Assembly (NCBI GenBank): GCA_029865845.1
Contig: JARXAM010000027.1
Coordinates: forward strand, 62,001 to 126,000
Reading direction: 5' to 3'
Origin: Rhodoferax sp.
GTDB taxonomy: Bacteria > Pseudomonadota > Gammaproteobacteria > Burkholderiales > Burkholderiaceae_C
DNA: 64,000 nucleotides
Each line of letters begins with the position of its first letter. Positions within the stretch are counted from its first letter, which is position 1. The notes under the pieces were generated by a model, which was not told the DNA's origin, did not search any database, and worked only from the letters and a program-made list of their open reading frames with translations. Shown piece by piece: positions 19,181-29,925 of this stretch. The position numbers and the translations under genes are program-made.

Positions 19181-20137
19181 TCAGTGGATGCTGAGGGCGA
19201 AGCTGCCGAGCTGCAAAATCAAGGGGTGGTTGAGCGCGGTGCGCACCGCAATGGCAGGCAATGCCGAGCGAATGGCGGGCGGGCCATCACCGGTGGCGTG
19301 CAGGCGCGGGGTGTCATAAAACTCCCCATTGGGCTTGCCAATGATGACCACAAACGGTTGGTTGGCCCGCAAGCTGCGCCTAACCACGACTGCCAGTTCG
19401 TTGTTTTCCATGCGCACATAGGTGCCTGGTGGGCATAGCCCCACAGACTTCACCAGCGCTTGCCCAATGTCGGAGGCATCTGGGGTTGCCCGCGCCACGA
19501 CCGAGCGCACCGACTCCACCGCGCTGCGCCCGGCGCGGGTCGCGCGCGGACTGATCATGGCACCGTAGCGGTCCACCACTTTGAGGATGCGCGTCAGGCG
19601 GGTCGCCACGGTGGAGGGCTGTGTATCGCGGTCCATTCGTTCATCGTGGTGGGCTTCAACCACCGCCAGCCAGTGTGCATCGGTCACGCCGCATTGGGTT
19701 AGCACGCTGGCACTTTGGGTGGCATGGGATCGAATGATGTTTTGTTCCGCCTGCGTCGGGCGTTCTGTCTGCGTGGCCAGCCTGTCCTGCAAAAGCGTCA
19801 TGCTCACATTCATGGTCAGTGCTGCATGTACCAGGCTGTTGCGCTCGGCGGGCGCGAGCCGCATTTCTGCCGCCACCAAGTGGCACAACACGGCGCACAC
19901 CAGACTGTGCGATGCGCTGTAGCCCACAGGCGAATTGCCTGCCAGTTGAAACAGCAGGTACAGCCCCACATCCGGGTCACGGTGCATAAGCCCCTGCATC
20001 CAACGGTCGTACTGCAATACCCGGTGGGGAAACTGCTGGGCCGCTTCGGGGTGGAGCAGCAGGGTGCCAAGGCCTGATTCGAGGTCAGACCATTGCCCCA
20101 GCAGTTCTTCGTAGGCGTGGTCGGTTTGCGGATTCAT
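19181..20137 (-). CDS. HD-GYP-like protein with degenerate metal site
   Basis: 318 residues. The middle and C-terminal parts follow the HD-GYP pattern: SHSLVCAVLCHLVA (first helix histidine), RSHATQSASVL, an EAHHDERMDRD stretch equivalent to the HHE-DG-YP region, a DRYGAMISPRA helix and the GLCPPGTYVRMENNELAVVV tail. However, where HD-GYP enzymes have the HD dyad (LLHDIG) this one reads HAALTMNV, and the GYP tripeptide is missing. Cyclic-di-GMP hydrolysis is therefore doubtful; a sensory or c-di-GMP-binding role is possible. It overlaps the small upstream frame by 4 bp. Confidence 0.75.
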   Translation of the reverse strand: MNPQTDHAYEELLGQWSDLESGLGTLLLHPEAAQQFPHRVLQYDRWMQGLMHRDPDVGLYLLFQLAGNSPVGYSASHSLVCAVLCHLVAAEMRLAPAERNSLVHAALTMNVSMTLLQDRLATQTERPTQAEQNIIRSHATQSASVLTQCGVTDAHWLAVVEAHHDERMDRDTQPSTVATRLTRILKVVDRYGAMISPRATRAGRSAVESVRSVVARATPDASDIGQALVKSVGLCPPGTYVRMENNELAVVVRRSLRANQPFVVIIGKPNGEFYDTPRLHATGDGPPAIRSALPAIAVRTALNHPLILQLGSFALSIH

Positions 20138-20289
20138 GTGGCGCAGCCGGGCATGGGGCCATGCCCCTCATACAACGACCGGGCTAGTGCGCCCACCACG
20201 GCACCGCCGACCAGCACAGCACCAGGCACCACGGGCCCCCAGCCCGGCATGGGCAGGTGTATCGGGGCGAACATGGAGGCAGGCATCAT
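20134..20289 (-). CDS. possible small Gly/Ala-rich peptide
   Basis: 51 codons between yajQ and the HD-GYP-like gene, with a stop overlapping the next start as ATGA. The product has a short hydrophobic stretch (VVPGAVLVGGAVVGALA) and no recognised family. No ribosome-binding site precedes either of the two adjacent ATG codons. It fills an otherwise empty gap in a same-strand run, which is the main argument for it. Confidence 0.35.
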   Translation of the reverse strand: MMPASMFAPIHLPMPGWGPVVPGAVLVGGAVVGALARSLYEGHGPMPGCAT

Positions 20290-20314
20290 GGCTGGGGCGG
20301 GCGGACGTGTGACC

Positions 20315-20800
20315 TCAGTCGCGGAAGTTGATGCAATCGATTGGGATGTCGGTGATCTCTTTTTTGAGCAGGGCAATCGCGGTTTGCAAGTCGTCCCGTT
20401 TGCCACCGGTCACACGGACTTTGTCTTCCTGAATAGCCGCTTGCACCTTGATCTTGCTGTCTTTGAGCAAGCGCTGGATTTTTTTGGCCAGTTCGGTTTC
20501 GATGCCATTGCGCACCTTCACCACGCGTTTGACCTTGTCGCCGCCGATTTTTTGCAGATCGCCAAACTCCAGAAAACGCACATCGACGCTTTGTTTGGTG
20601 AGCTTGTTGCGCAGCACGTCGGCGATTTGGTCGAGCTGAAAATCTGCGTCACCGATCAAGGTAATGTCCTTGTCCTTGATGTCAATGCTGGCAGCGGTGC
20701 CCTTGAAGTCAAAGCGGGTGCCTATTTCCTTGGCGGTGTTTTCTACGCTGTTCTTGACCTTGACCAAGTCAGCTTCGCATACGGTATCAAATGAAGGCAT
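20315..20800 (-). CDS. yajQ: YajQ family nucleotide-binding protein
   Basis: 161 residues starting [12 protein letters not shown], the invariant family N terminus; a longer frame from 20860 is not supported. It has two ferredoxin-like repeats ([12 protein letters not shown] and [22 protein letters not shown]). Family members bind nucleotides or RNA, and a Xanthomonas homologue binds cyclic-di-GMP with a transcription factor; the role here is unknown. The neighbouring HD-GYP-like gene makes a c-di-GMP link conceivable. Confidence 0.93.
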   Translation of the reverse strand: MPSFDTVCEADLVKVKNSVENTAKEIGTRFDFKGTAASIDIKDKDITLIGDADFQLDQIADVLRNKLTKQSVDVRFLEFGDLQKIGGDKVKRVVKVRNGIETELAKKIQRLLKDSKIKVQAAIQEDKVRVTGGKRDDLQTAIALLKKEITDIPIDCINFRD

Positions 20801-20835
20801 GAGAGTACTAAAAATTGCAATGAGACAATCATGGA

Positions 20836-21906
20836 ATGGTAGTCGAGAAAAACATTCCATTGCAGGCCTTTAATACCTTGCGCATCGTGGCCAAAGCCCA
20901 CGCCATGGTCCGTATACGTGATGTGCAAGACGTGCAGGCGCTGCTGGCGGACCCCACCTGGGCCAACGAACCCAAATTTGTACTGGGAGGCGGCAGCAAC
21001 CTGGTGCTTACCGGAGACGTGAAACCCCTGGTGCTCAAAGTGGAGGTGCGCGGCTTGCGGGTGGTGGGCGAAACTGCCAAAGCCGTGATCGTGGAAGCGG
21101 GCGCCGGTGAAAACTGGCATGACTTTGTGACCTGGACCTTGGACCACAACCTGCCCGGACTCGAAAACATGGCCCTGATACCCGGCACCGTGGGGGCCGC
21201 CCCGGTGCAAAATGTGGGCGCATATGGCATCGAGTTGCAAGACCGGTTTGACGCGTTGGACGCGATTGACTTGCACACCGGGCAGCTATTTACCCTCAAT
21301 GCTGCGCAATGCGCCTTTGGCTACCGGGACTCGGTGTTCAAGCACGCCAGCAGTGGCAACGCTGGCGCACACCAGCCTCTGGGCCTCAAAGACCGGGCCC
21401 TGATTTTGCGGGTGCGCTTTGCTTTGCCCAAGGTGTGGAAGCCAGTGTTGGGGTATGCCGACATTGCCCGAAAAATGGAGCAATACGGCGTGACCACGCC
21501 CACGCCCCGGCAGATCTATGACTGGGTGTGCGAGGTGCGCCGCGCCAAGCTGCCAGACCCGGCAGTGATCGGGAACGCAGGCAGCTTTTTCAAAAACCCC
21601 ACCGTCACCGCGGAGCAATGTGCCGACATCATTGCCCGCGATCCCAAGGTGGTGCACTACCGGTTGGACGACGGGTCAGTCAAGCTGGCGGCAGGCTGGT
21701 TGATTGATGCCTGTGGATGGAAGGGCAAAACGGTGGGGCAGGCGGGTGTCTATGAAAAGCAGGCGCTGGTGCTTGTCAACCGGGGGGCCGGTGTGGATGG
21801 CAATGGTGCCACGGGGGGCGAGGTCATGACCTTGGCCAAGGCCATCCAGACCAGTGTGTACGAGCGGTTTGGCCTCTGGCTGGAACCCGAGCCCGTGGTG
21901 ATGTAA
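20836..21906 (+). CDS. murB: UDP-N-acetylenolpyruvoylglucosamine reductase
   Basis: 356 residues; reduces UDP-GlcNAc-enolpyruvate to UDP-MurNAc in peptidoglycan synthesis, using FAD and NADPH. The N-terminal NTLRI, FAD-binding [11 protein letters not shown] and [16 protein letters not shown], the YRDSVFK motif, and the active-site serine region [10 protein letters not shown] are all present. Length and lack of a type II deletion match the type I (E. coli-like) enzyme. Divergent from yajQ with only 35 bp between the starts. Confidence 0.97.
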   Translation: MVVEKNIPLQAFNTLRIVAKAHAMVRIRDVQDVQALLADPTWANEPKFVLGGGSNLVLTGDVKPLVLKVEVRGLRVVGETAKAVIVEAGAGENWHDFVTWTLDHNLPGLENMALIPGTVGAAPVQNVGAYGIELQDRFDALDAIDLHTGQLFTLNAAQCAFGYRDSVFKHASSGNAGAHQPLGLKDRALILRVRFALPKVWKPVLGYADIARKMEQYGVTTPTPRQIYDWVCEVRRAKLPDPAVIGNAGSFFKNPTVTAEQCADIIARDPKVVHYRLDDGSVKLAAGWLIDACGWKGKTVGQAGVYEKQALVLVNRGAGVDGNGATGGEVMTLAKAIQTSVYERFGLWLEPEPVVM

Positions 21907-21951
21907 GCCCCTGTGGGGGTGCAGGGCGGCCCAAAGGACTAAGCTGCGGCC

Positions 21952-22917
21952 ATGAGCAACATTTTTATCCTCGGAGGCACCGGCTTTGTCGGGTGCCATG
22001 TCGTCCACAAACTGGTCACGCAAGGCCACACTGTCACCGTGGCTACGCGGCGCGCCCGCCATGCCCGCGCGCTGCTAACGCTACCCACCGTCACCGTGCT
22101 GGAGCTCGATGTTCACAGCCCCATGGCATTGGAGCAGGCCGTGGCGGGGCACGACGTGGTGGTCAACCTGGTCGCCATACTGCATGGCAATGAGGCTGCT
22201 TTTCACAAAGTCCATGTGGAATTGCCCGCCCATGTGGCCCGCGCCGCAGTGGCCGCTGGCGTGCCCCGCGTGGTGCACGTGAGCGCCTTGGGGGCCAACC
22301 CGCAGCAGCCGCTGGCGGCACCCTCGCACTACCTGCGCAGCAAATCGATGGGGGAGTTGGCGCTGGGCCACCCCGCGCTGGCCGTGTTGGTGCTGCGACC
22401 CAGCGTGATCTTTGGTGCGGAAGACAAGTTTTTGAATGTGTTTGCCGGGTTGCAACGGGTGTTTCCCTGCATGCCCCTGGCGTCTGCCCAAGCCCGCTTC
22501 CAGCCGGTGTGGGTGGAGGACGTTGCCAGGGCAGTGGCGCGGCTGGTGCAGGTGCGGGCCGCAGCCGGCGCGACCCGTGTGTGGGAGGCCTGTGGCCCCC
22601 AGGTCTACACCTTGGGCGACTTGGTGCATGGCGCTGGCGTGTGGGCGGGAATTGCGCAGGGGCGGGGGCGCCCGGTTATACCGCTGCCGGCTTGGGCTGG
22701 CCGCTTGCAAGCGGCCTTGATGCAGCTCGCGCCCGGTGAGCCACTCATGAGCGCAGACAACCTTGATTCGATGCGGGTGGACAACGTCGCCACGGGTGCG
22801 GTGGCGGGGTTGTCAGACCTGGGCATTGCGCCTGCAGCGCTGGAGCCCATTGCCATGGACTACCTGCAACGCGGCCGGTCAGGCCATGGTTTGCTGGGTT
22901 TGCGGCGGCGCGTGTGA
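21952..22917 (+). CDS. complex I NDUFA9-like NAD(P)-binding short-chain dehydrogenase/epimerase
   Basis: 321 residues with a Rossmann start (IFILGGTGFVGCHVV), a basic residue pair after the second strand (ATRRARHARAL) suggesting NADP(H) preference, and an atypical-SDR pattern resembling bacterial homologues of the mitochondrial complex I subunit NDUFA9. The YRSK-type active-site is represented by HYLRSKSMGE. Function in bacteria is not established. Its 3' end overlaps the convergent hybrid kinase gene by 39 bp. Confidence 0.88.
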   Translation: MSNIFILGGTGFVGCHVVHKLVTQGHTVTVATRRARHARALLTLPTVTVLELDVHSPMALEQAVAGHDVVVNLVAILHGNEAAFHKVHVELPAHVARAAVAAGVPRVVHVSALGANPQQPLAAPSHYLRSKSMGELALGHPALAVLVLRPSVIFGAEDKFLNVFAGLQRVFPCMPLASAQARFQPVWVEDVARAVARLVQVRAAAGATRVWEACGPQVYTLGDLVHGAGVWAGIAQGRGRPVIPLPAWAGRLQAALMQLAPGEPLMSADNLDSMRVDNVATGAVAGLSDLGIAPAALEPIAMDYLQRGRSGHGLLGLRRRV

Positions 22918-24807
22918 GGCTGTTGCATGTGCTTTTGCCAAGCACTGGAGAATGACACCCTGTAGCTGCGCCATTTGCACCGGCTTGCTCACAAAGTCGT
23001 TAACACCGGCTGCCAGTGCCTGCTCCTTGGCATCGTTCATCACATCTGCCGTCAGCACGATGATGGGCACGCTGCCCATGGCCCCCGGCATGGAACGCAA
23101 GATGCGGGTGGCGGTCAGCCCGTCCATGATGGGCATGTGCACATCCATCAGCACCAAATCAAAAACGCCGGACCGCGCAGCATCCACCGCCAGTTGGCCG
23201 TTCTCGCAAAACGTGGACACGCAGCCCATCTTGTCCAGCAATATGGCCACAAACTTGCGGTTGACCGGATGGTCCTCGGCCACCAATACGCGCAAGCCCT
23301 GCAGCGCCTGCTCTGGCGGGGTTCCGGGTGGCGCCGGGGCGCGCAGCATTGCGGGTGGCAGCGGGGTGAGGCCGGGCGCGTGGGCGCAGTGTTCGGAGCC
23401 CGCAGGGGGGTCGTACACCGTAAACGGCACTTGCAAGGTAAACACCGAACCCTTGCCGGGGGTGCTGGTTACATCAACGTGGCCGCCCATCATGCGGGCC
23501 AGGTTTTGTGAAATCTCCAGGCCCAGTCCGGTCCCGCCAAATTTGCGGGCGAGCCCGCCATCCACCTGGTAAAAGCGCTGAAAAAGCTTGGACAGCACCT
23601 CGTGGTCCATGCCAATGCCGGTGTCTTCCAGCACGAAGGCATAGGTCGGGCGGTCATCGCCGGTGGCCACGGGCGATACGGTCAGCGTGACTTTGCCCTG
23701 CTCGGTGAACTTGAGCGCGTTGTTGAACAGGTTGAACAAAATTTGCTTGAGTCGCGTGGCATCTGCATGTACCCAGGGCGGCAAATCGCCATGTACCGCG
23801 ACAGAAAACTGCAACTTTTTTTCTACCGCCAAGGGCTGCATCAGGGCGTTGACTTCTTGTAGCAAGGCCGACAGTTGCACGGGGGCGGGGGCCAGCGCCA
23901 TCTTGCCGGACTCCAGAGCCGACACATCCAAAATGTCGTTGAGCAGTGACAGCAAATGCGTGGCCGAGCCCTTGGCGGTCCTGATGTAGTCCATTTGCGC
24001 ACTGGTCAGCGGTGAGCTTTCCAGCAGGCTCATCATGCCCAACATGCCATTGAAGGGCGTGCGCAATTCGTGGCTCATGTTGGCCAGAAACTGGCTCTTG
24101 CCCCGGTTGGCCGCCTCCGCCCTGAAGTGCGCCTCGCGCAACTTGTGAGTCAGGTCTTCCAGTGCCTGCCGCTCTTTTTCTTGCCAGCGTTGGCGCAGTG
24201 CCAGGGCCCCCGATGCCAGCAGCAGAAAAACAAGTTGCGCCGCAATCAGCCGAATGATGTGGTTGTTTTGTTGCAGCATGGTGCGGGCCTGCCGCTCCAG
24301 CAAGGCCGCCACCTCCGAGTTGGCTGCCACGCTCAATGCTTGCACCTCCACCCCGATGGCGTTGAGTTCGGTGAGCAGTACCGCCAAATCAGACTTCTTC
24401 AACTGGGGTGACGCCATGACCGCATCCGTCTGTGCGATCAGCGTGTCCATGTGTGGCAACAGGGTTTGGTACTCGGCCTTGTGCGCAATCAACTCGGTGG
24501 TGGGGTTGTCGCGCATCAGGGTCATGCGACTCAGAAACAGATCGTAGCGCAGCGTCAGGGTGTCTTGGTCTGGTGCTCCGGGTCGAATCACGCTGGCTTC
24601 CACGGCTTGGCGGAAGCGCAAAAACTCCCGCTCAAACTGAAACACCAAGGCGGTGATCGAATCGGCCCGCAGGTCATTGGCGGCTTCGATCGCTCGTTTT
24701 TGGGTGAGTTGCAGGGCCAACAACACTGCCATGGCCAGGGCCAGCACCCCTGTCCCGACCGCCAGCCACAAAAGATAGCGTTTGTTTTTGCTGAATCCAG
24801 TCACCAT
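22879..24807 (-). CDS. hybrid histidine kinase (second copy, no HPt)
   Basis: 642 residues: membrane helix (about 10-32), periplasmic helical sensor region, membrane helix (about 178-200), coiled linker, HisKA with H246 in SHELRTPF, HATPase_c (GGTGLGLEI box), and a C-terminal receiver with D555 ([11 protein letters not shown]) and K in SKPVQ. It is clearly homologous along its length to the kinase at 2843-5188 but ends after the receiver, so it lacks the HPt domain. It lies 6 bp downstream of its own periplasmic partner gene. The pair duplicates the module at 2298-5188. The target is unknown. Confidence 0.93.
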   Translation of the reverse strand: MVTGFSKNKRYLLWLAVGTGVLALAMAVLLALQLTQKRAIEAANDLRADSITALVFQFEREFLRFRQAVEASVIRPGAPDQDTLTLRYDLFLSRMTLMRDNPTTELIAHKAEYQTLLPHMDTLIAQTDAVMASPQLKKSDLAVLLTELNAIGVEVQALSVAANSEVAALLERQARTMLQQNNHIIRLIAAQLVFLLLASGALALRQRWQEKERQALEDLTHKLREAHFRAEAANRGKSQFLANMSHELRTPFNGMLGMMSLLESSPLTSAQMDYIRTAKGSATHLLSLLNDILDVSALESGKMALAPAPVQLSALLQEVNALMQPLAVEKKLQFSVAVHGDLPPWVHADATRLKQILFNLFNNALKFTEQGKVTLTVSPVATGDDRPTYAFVLEDTGIGMDHEVLSKLFQRFYQVDGGLARKFGGTGLGLEISQNLARMMGGHVDVTSTPGKGSVFTLQVPFTVYDPPAGSEHCAHAPGLTPLPPAMLRAPAPPGTPPEQALQGLRVLVAEDHPVNRKFVAILLDKMGCVSTFCENGQLAVDAARSGVFDLVLMDVHMPIMDGLTATRILRSMPGAMGSVPIIVLTADVMNDAKEQALAAGVNDFVSKPVQMAQLQGVILQCLAKAHATASHAPPQTQQTMA

Positions 24808-24813
24808 GCCACG

Positions 24814-25320
24814 TTACTCGACGGCCATCGACTTCAGCTGCCAGGCGGAGCGTTCGTAATACACGTTGGAGCGCAGTTCAGGCTTGGAATCAAAGGGATA
24901 CACGATAAACAGGGGGCCTTTGGTCCGAACCGGAATGGTTTGGTCATTCATCTGGTGCGCCACGATCACATCAAAACTCTTGGCATCTTCTAGGGGAATG
25001 CTGGTCTGGTAATCATTCAAGGCAGCCGCCTTGAGCGTGGTGCCACTGGCCTTGGCGGCGGCAAGCACATCACGCAACAACGGCCCTTTGAACTTGATGG
25101 GGTTTTTGTCCCACGGGGTTTTGGTGGTGAAGGTTTGCTGTGGCAGCCGCTCTAACATGGAGAGGTCAAACGCTGCACCCGTGGAGCTGTTTTTTTCACC
25201 TACCTTGCCGGTAATGGTCAAAATGACCTTGCCCTTGGCGGGCTCCAGCGCATGGGCGCACGGCAGGGTGGCGATCCACACACACACTGCTGCAATAAGG
25301 GGGCGTAGGGCGATAGTCAT
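24814..25320 (-). CDS. periplasmic molybdopterin-oxidoreductase-fold protein (second copy)
   Basis: 168 residues from the ATG at 25320, giving a normal signal peptide (cleavage near AHA-LEPAKG); a GTG at 25347 would only extend it. The mature sequence is about three quarters identical by eye to the product of 2298-2807, including ALNDYQTSIP, PVRTKGPLFIVYPFDSK and YYERSAWQLKS. As in that copy there is no cysteine after the signal peptide, so no Mo ligand. It is 6 bp upstream of a hybrid kinase, supporting a sensor-partner role. Confidence 0.85.
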   Translation of the reverse strand: MTIALRPLIAAVCVWIATLPCAHALEPAKGKVILTITGKVGEKNSSTGAAFDLSMLERLPQQTFTTKTPWDKNPIKFKGPLLRDVLAAAKASGTTLKAAALNDYQTSIPLEDAKSFDVIVAHQMNDQTIPVRTKGPLFIVYPFDSKPELRSNVYYERSAWQLKSMAVE

Positions 25321-25739
25321 GCTGAAACTCAGGGTGTGAAAAAGCACAGCGAGTGTAGTCCACTGCTAGCAATTTTTTCAAATTTGCGACAGGTTGCACC
25401 GCGTTATGTGCACGATATGGTCAGCATGCGTGTGCCGCACCCTCAAAGGGGTGGATCACGCTATGCCTGCTACCGCATCGCCCAAAACTGTGGCCAACGC
25501 AAGCCAGAGATTGCGTTCGACCAAACCACCTCGCTGTCCAAACCCGCAAGGCTGAGCGGATTGGGCAGCGCGTGCTAGAAGTGGAGTGTGTTCAGGCGCG
25601 CCGCAAGCTCCACACGCGCTACAGGCCCATTTGGCGCAAAAAACCATCGCGCTGGATTCTTGGCCGTCCGGCTTTCTGTGAAAGCTTGCTTTCATACTTG
25701 TGCCTTTAATTAAAGATTGCATTAATGTGATTGGGCTGC
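25321..25739. other. intergenic region with no convincing gene
   Basis: About 390 bases between the duplicated sensor module and the Fic gene. Short reading frames on both strands have no ribosome-binding sites, family resemblance or plausible composition. The last 40 bases before the Fic gene become AT-rich and probably carry its promoter. This is the left border of the accessory segment. Confidence 0.5.
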
Positions 25740-26906
25740 ATGAAAGTCATCTTTTGCACCATGCGCAAAGCCGGTACCTACGCAATCTCCAACACTCTGG
25801 GCGAGTCTGTGCAGGCGTTTGTGCCCAACGCGCTGCCGCCAGCCAAGCCTGTGTTGGCACCTGAGTGCTATGTAGAGGCCAACCGTGCCGCTGAGCTGGC
25901 GCTGGCCCGCTTATCAGGAGTGGCGGGGCTGGTGCCGTCAGTGGATTGGTTGCTCTACAGCGCTATTCGCAAAGAGGCGCTGCTGACCTCGCAGATTGAG
26001 GGCACCCGAGCCACTCTGGCAGACCTGTTTGACGAAGAAGCGGGCTTTGCGGTGAGCAACACCGATGATGTGGAAGAAGTCACCAACTACCTGCGTGCCT
26101 TCAAGATGGTGCAATCGCAACTGCGTGACCCGACTGGACTCCCTTTGAGCGTGCGTTTGATGTGCGATGCCCACCGCCTGCTGCTGGATGGCGCCCGAGG
26201 CAGTGGCAAGCAGCCGGGTGAACTGCGCCGCTCGCAAAACTGGATTGGCGGCACGCGGCCCGGCAATGCGGTGTTTGTACCGCCGCCGCCTGAGCGGGTG
26301 CCTGCGTTGCTGGCCGATCTGGAGCGCTTCATCCATGACGCTGCGCAGCCCTTGCCGCCGTTGGTAAAGACGGCGCTGATTCATTTGCAGTTTGAGACGA
26401 TCCACCCGTTCTTGGATGGCAATGGCCGTATTGGGCGCCTGCTGATTGCCGCGCTGCTGGAGCACTGGCGCTTGCTGCCCGAGCCATTGATGTACCTCAG
26501 CGGCTACTTGAAACAGCACCAGACAGAGTATTACCGCCGCCTGTTCAACGTGCGCACTGAGGGCGACTGGGAGGGCTGGGTGGCGTTTTTCCTTGAAGGC
26601 GTAGCAACGGCAGCGCAAGACGCCGAACGCAACATCGTGGCCATCGCCACACTGCTGGCCACCGACCGCCGCAGTTTGCTGGCTGCGCCCAAAGCCGGGC
26701 CCAGCAGCTACCGTTTGTTTGAAATGCTGCCCACGATGCCGCGCTTCACGATTGACCAAGTGCGCCAGAGGCTGGCCACCAGCTTCCCCACCGCTACTGC
26801 GGCGGTGAAGGTGCTGGAGGATTTGGGCATCGTGGTTGAGGTGACGGGGCAGAAGAAGAACCGAAGCTACAGCTACGCTGCGTACATTGCGCTGCTGGCT
26901 GGATGA
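25740..26906 (+). CDS. Fic family protein (class II AMPylase)
   Basis: 388 residues from the ATG at 25740 (the ATG at 25761 also fits the family; neither has a strong ribosome-binding site). The Fic core HPFLDGNGRIGRLL carries the catalytic histidine, metal-binding D and phosphate-binding GNGR. An N-terminal inhibitory motif TSQIEG matches the (S/T)xxxE(G/N) class II autoinhibition helix, so no separate antitoxin is needed. The C terminus (about 300-385) resembles a winged helix, as in many stand-alone Fic proteins. Such proteins transfer AMP to target proteins; the target is unknown. It is the first gene of the accessory segment. Confidence 0.93.
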   Translation: MKVIFCTMRKAGTYAISNTLGESVQAFVPNALPPAKPVLAPECYVEANRAAELALARLSGVAGLVPSVDWLLYSAIRKEALLTSQIEGTRATLADLFDEEAGFAVSNTDDVEEVTNYLRAFKMVQSQLRDPTGLPLSVRLMCDAHRLLLDGARGSGKQPGELRRSQNWIGGTRPGNAVFVPPPPERVPALLADLERFIHDAAQPLPPLVKTALIHLQFETIHPFLDGNGRIGRLLIAALLEHWRLLPEPLMYLSGYLKQHQTEYYRRLFNVRTEGDWEGWVAFFLEGVATAAQDAERNIVAIATLLATDRRSLLAAPKAGPSSYRLFEMLPTMPRFTIDQVRQRLATSFPTATAAVKVLEDLGIVVEVTGQKKNRSYSYAAYIALLAG

Positions 26907-27053
26907 ATGGCAACACAGTGAGCATACATATGCGGTCACAAATAATGACCTCAAACTAAGTGGCGTTGACCTAGCTGCATATGCTGACCGAGCGAAGCCG
27001 CTCCCATACCCTGCGATACAGTAGGGCATAAGAGATTCGAGGGGAGGTTTGGT

Positions 27054-29925
27054 ATGGCAGATTCTGCTGAAAGCAAAGTCCAGGTAGCGCACACCACTGC
27101 GCACCACGCAAAGTACTTTGCATGGGAGCTCACGCGCCGTCGCGCGGCATCCGAAGAAGACCGCCTGGCGCAGTCGCTTTTCGATGCCAGTGTTGACCTT
27201 AACCCCCATCAAATTGACGCAGCACTGTTTGCGCTCAACAACCCGCTCAGCAAAGGTGTAGTTCTTGCCGACGAGGTGGGGCTGGGCAAAACCATTGAAG
27301 CCGCGCTCGTCTTGTGCCAACTCTGGGCAGAGCGCAGGCGTCGATTGCTGGTGATTTGCCCCGCCGCTCTACGCAAGCAATGGGCTCAGGAGCTTGCCGA
27401 CAAGTTCAACCTGCCTGCTGAAGTGCTCGTGGTACCGCCTTCGTGAAGGCGGCATCTACGACCCGCTGGACCGTGACGTCATCAGCGTCATGTCCATCCA
27501 TTTCGCTGCCCGCATGGAAACTCAGTTGGCAGTGGTTCCGTGGGATGTGGTTGTCATTGATGAAGCCCACAAGCTGCGCAATGCCCACCGCAAAAGTCAT
27601 GAAACCGGGCAGGCGCTCAAGCGCGCGTTGGCAGGCCGCAAGAAGCTGCTGCTGACCGCCACGCCCTTGCAGAACTCCTTGATGGAGCTGTACGGCCTCA
27701 CCTCGCTCATTGACGAGGAAATCTTCGGAGACGAGCGCAGCTTTCGCTCGCAGTACAGCAGCATCGATGGCGACATCCAATCCTTGCGTCGCCGTCTGCA
27801 GCCCTTCATCAAACGCACCCTGCGCCGTGACGTATTGGAGTACGTGCCGTACACCCAGCGCCATGCCCTCACCACACCGTTTTCGCCGTCAGAGGAGGAA
27901 GTCCGGTTTTACGAGCTGATCTCCGCCTACCTGCAGCGCGACTTCAGCTATGGCTTCCCTAGCCGGCAAAAACACCTGGTCGGGCTCATCTTGCGCAAGC
28001 TGCTGGCTTCGTCCACCGAAGCCGTGGTGGCCACGCTGGACGCCATTCGCACCCGTCTGCAGCGCTTGCTGGATAAGCAGACCATCGACGAAGAGTGGAT
28101 TCAGCAACTGATTGAAGACGAAGACCTCGACGAAGACTTGCTGGAGGAGGACGACCCGGTTGCACCCCATGCCGACGGCGCACCGCCGGTGGACTATGCC
28201 CTGGTGCGCGAGGAGCTGGCCGAGCTGGATGAATACCTGCGCTTGGCCCGCAACATCCGTGAAGACCAGAAGTCTCATGCGCTGTTGTCTGCGTTGCAGC
28301 AGGGCTTTGAACGCATGGGTGCCATGGGTGCAGCCCGCAAGGCCGTCATCTTCACGGAGTCCCGCCGCACGCAAGACTATCTGGCCCGCTACCTTGAAGC
28401 CCATGGCTATGTGGGAAAAGTCACCATTTTCAGCGGTGGCAACCAAGGCCCCGCGTCCACCGGCATCTACCAGCGCTGGCTGGCCCAATACACCGGCAGC
28501 GACCGCGTTACCGGTTCCCCGGCCATTGACCGGCGCACCGCGCTCATCGACCACTTCCGACAAGAGTCCGAAATCCTCATCGCTACCGAAGCTGCGGCCG
28601 AGGGCGTCAACTTGCAGTTCTGCTCTCTCGTCGTCAACTACGACCTGCCCTGGAACCCGCAGCGGGTGGAGCAACGCATCGGCCGCTGCCACCGCTACGG
28701 CCAGCGGTTCGATGTGGTGGTTATCAACTTCCTGAACCAGCGTAACGCGGCCGACCAGCGCGTGCTGGAGCTGCTGCAAGACAAGTTCCACCTGTTCGAC
28801 GGCGTGTTCGGCGCGTCTGACCAAGTGCTGGGCCAGATCGAAAGCGGCATGGACTTTGAAAAGCGCATCGCCGAGATTTACGACCGGTGCCGCGCGCCTG
28901 CAGATATCGACGCCGCCTTTGCCCAACTGCGCACCGAGTTGGACGCCGACATTCAGGCCCGAATGCAAGAGACCGAAAAGCTCTTGTTGGAGCACTTCGA
29001 CGCCGACATCCACGACCTGCTGCGCAGCCACAAAGAGCGCGCCGAAAGCCAGCTCGACCGCATCACCCGGTTTTTCTGGTGGCTCACCCAGTACGTGCTG
29101 GCAGGTCTTGCCCGGTTCGACACCGTCAAGCTGGGCTTTGAACTGCAAGTGCCCCCCGTTGTACAGGCACCCACCGGCGCCTACCAGCTCATCCGCAAAG
29201 GCGAGCCCCCACCTGAGCACGCCCGCGTCTACCGACTCACGCACCCGCTGGGTCAGTACGTGCTCGACACCGGGCGCAACTTGCAAGCGCCCCTGCAGAG
29301 CCTGACCTTTCACTACGGCAGCCACAAGCCCCGCATCAGCATGGTGGAGCGCCTGGTTGGGCAAAGCGGCTGGATGCAGCTCAGCCTGCTGGAGCTCGAC
29401 AGCTTTCAGCACGAAGAGCACCTGGTGTTCACCGCGATTACCGACACCGGGGAAGTACTGGACCAAGAAAGCTGCGAGAAGCTTTTCTACCTGCTGGCCA
29501 CCACCACCGACCTGCAAACCAGCCCACCTATGGAGCTTCAGGCCAACACCCAGCGCCAGCTGGAAGCCACCCTCAGCCGCGCGCTGGAGCTCAACGACCA
29601 GTTCTTCCAGCAAGAGCGCGACAAGCTCGAAGCCTGGGCCGACGACCGCATTGCATCGGCCGAGCAGGCCCTCAAAGACACCAAGCTCAAGCTCAAAGGC
29701 CTCAAGCGCCAGGCCCGCATGGCGCTCAGCATGGAAGAATCCCAGCGCCTGCAGCAAGACATCCGCAAGGCCGAAACCGAGCAGCGCCGCCAGCGGCAAG
29801 AAATTTTTTCTGTGGAAGACGAGATCGAAGCCCGGCGCGACGCGCTCATTGCGGCCCTGCAAAAGCGCCTGCACCGTGCCAGCCGCAACCAGAGCCTCTT
29901 TGTGGTGCGCTGGAGCGTGGTGTGA
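27054..29925 (+). pseudogene. SNF2/DEAH-family helicase, broken by a frameshift
   Basis: Start ATG at 27054 has a strong GGGGAGG site. The first frame ends at 27446 after motif I (LADEVGLGKTIEAAL) and motif Ia; homology resumes in another frame from about 27430 with GGIYDPLDRDV, motif II DEAH (VVVIDEAHKLRN), motif III LLTATPLQN, motif V ATEAAAEGVNLQ and motif VI RVEQRIGRCHRYGQ. The break at about 27428-27434 looks like a short deletion within the loop following VL. A long coiled C-terminal region (about 780-940) follows. Intact relatives of about 950 residues lie beside DNA methyltransferases in restriction-like loci, as here. A sequencing error cannot be excluded, but the neighbouring truncation supports genuine decay. 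Confidence 0.85.

Noticed and set aside
25456..25722. Small Cys-rich minus-strand frame before the Fic gene
   Set aside because: No ribosome-binding site, no resemblance, and composition resembles random GC-rich DNA.
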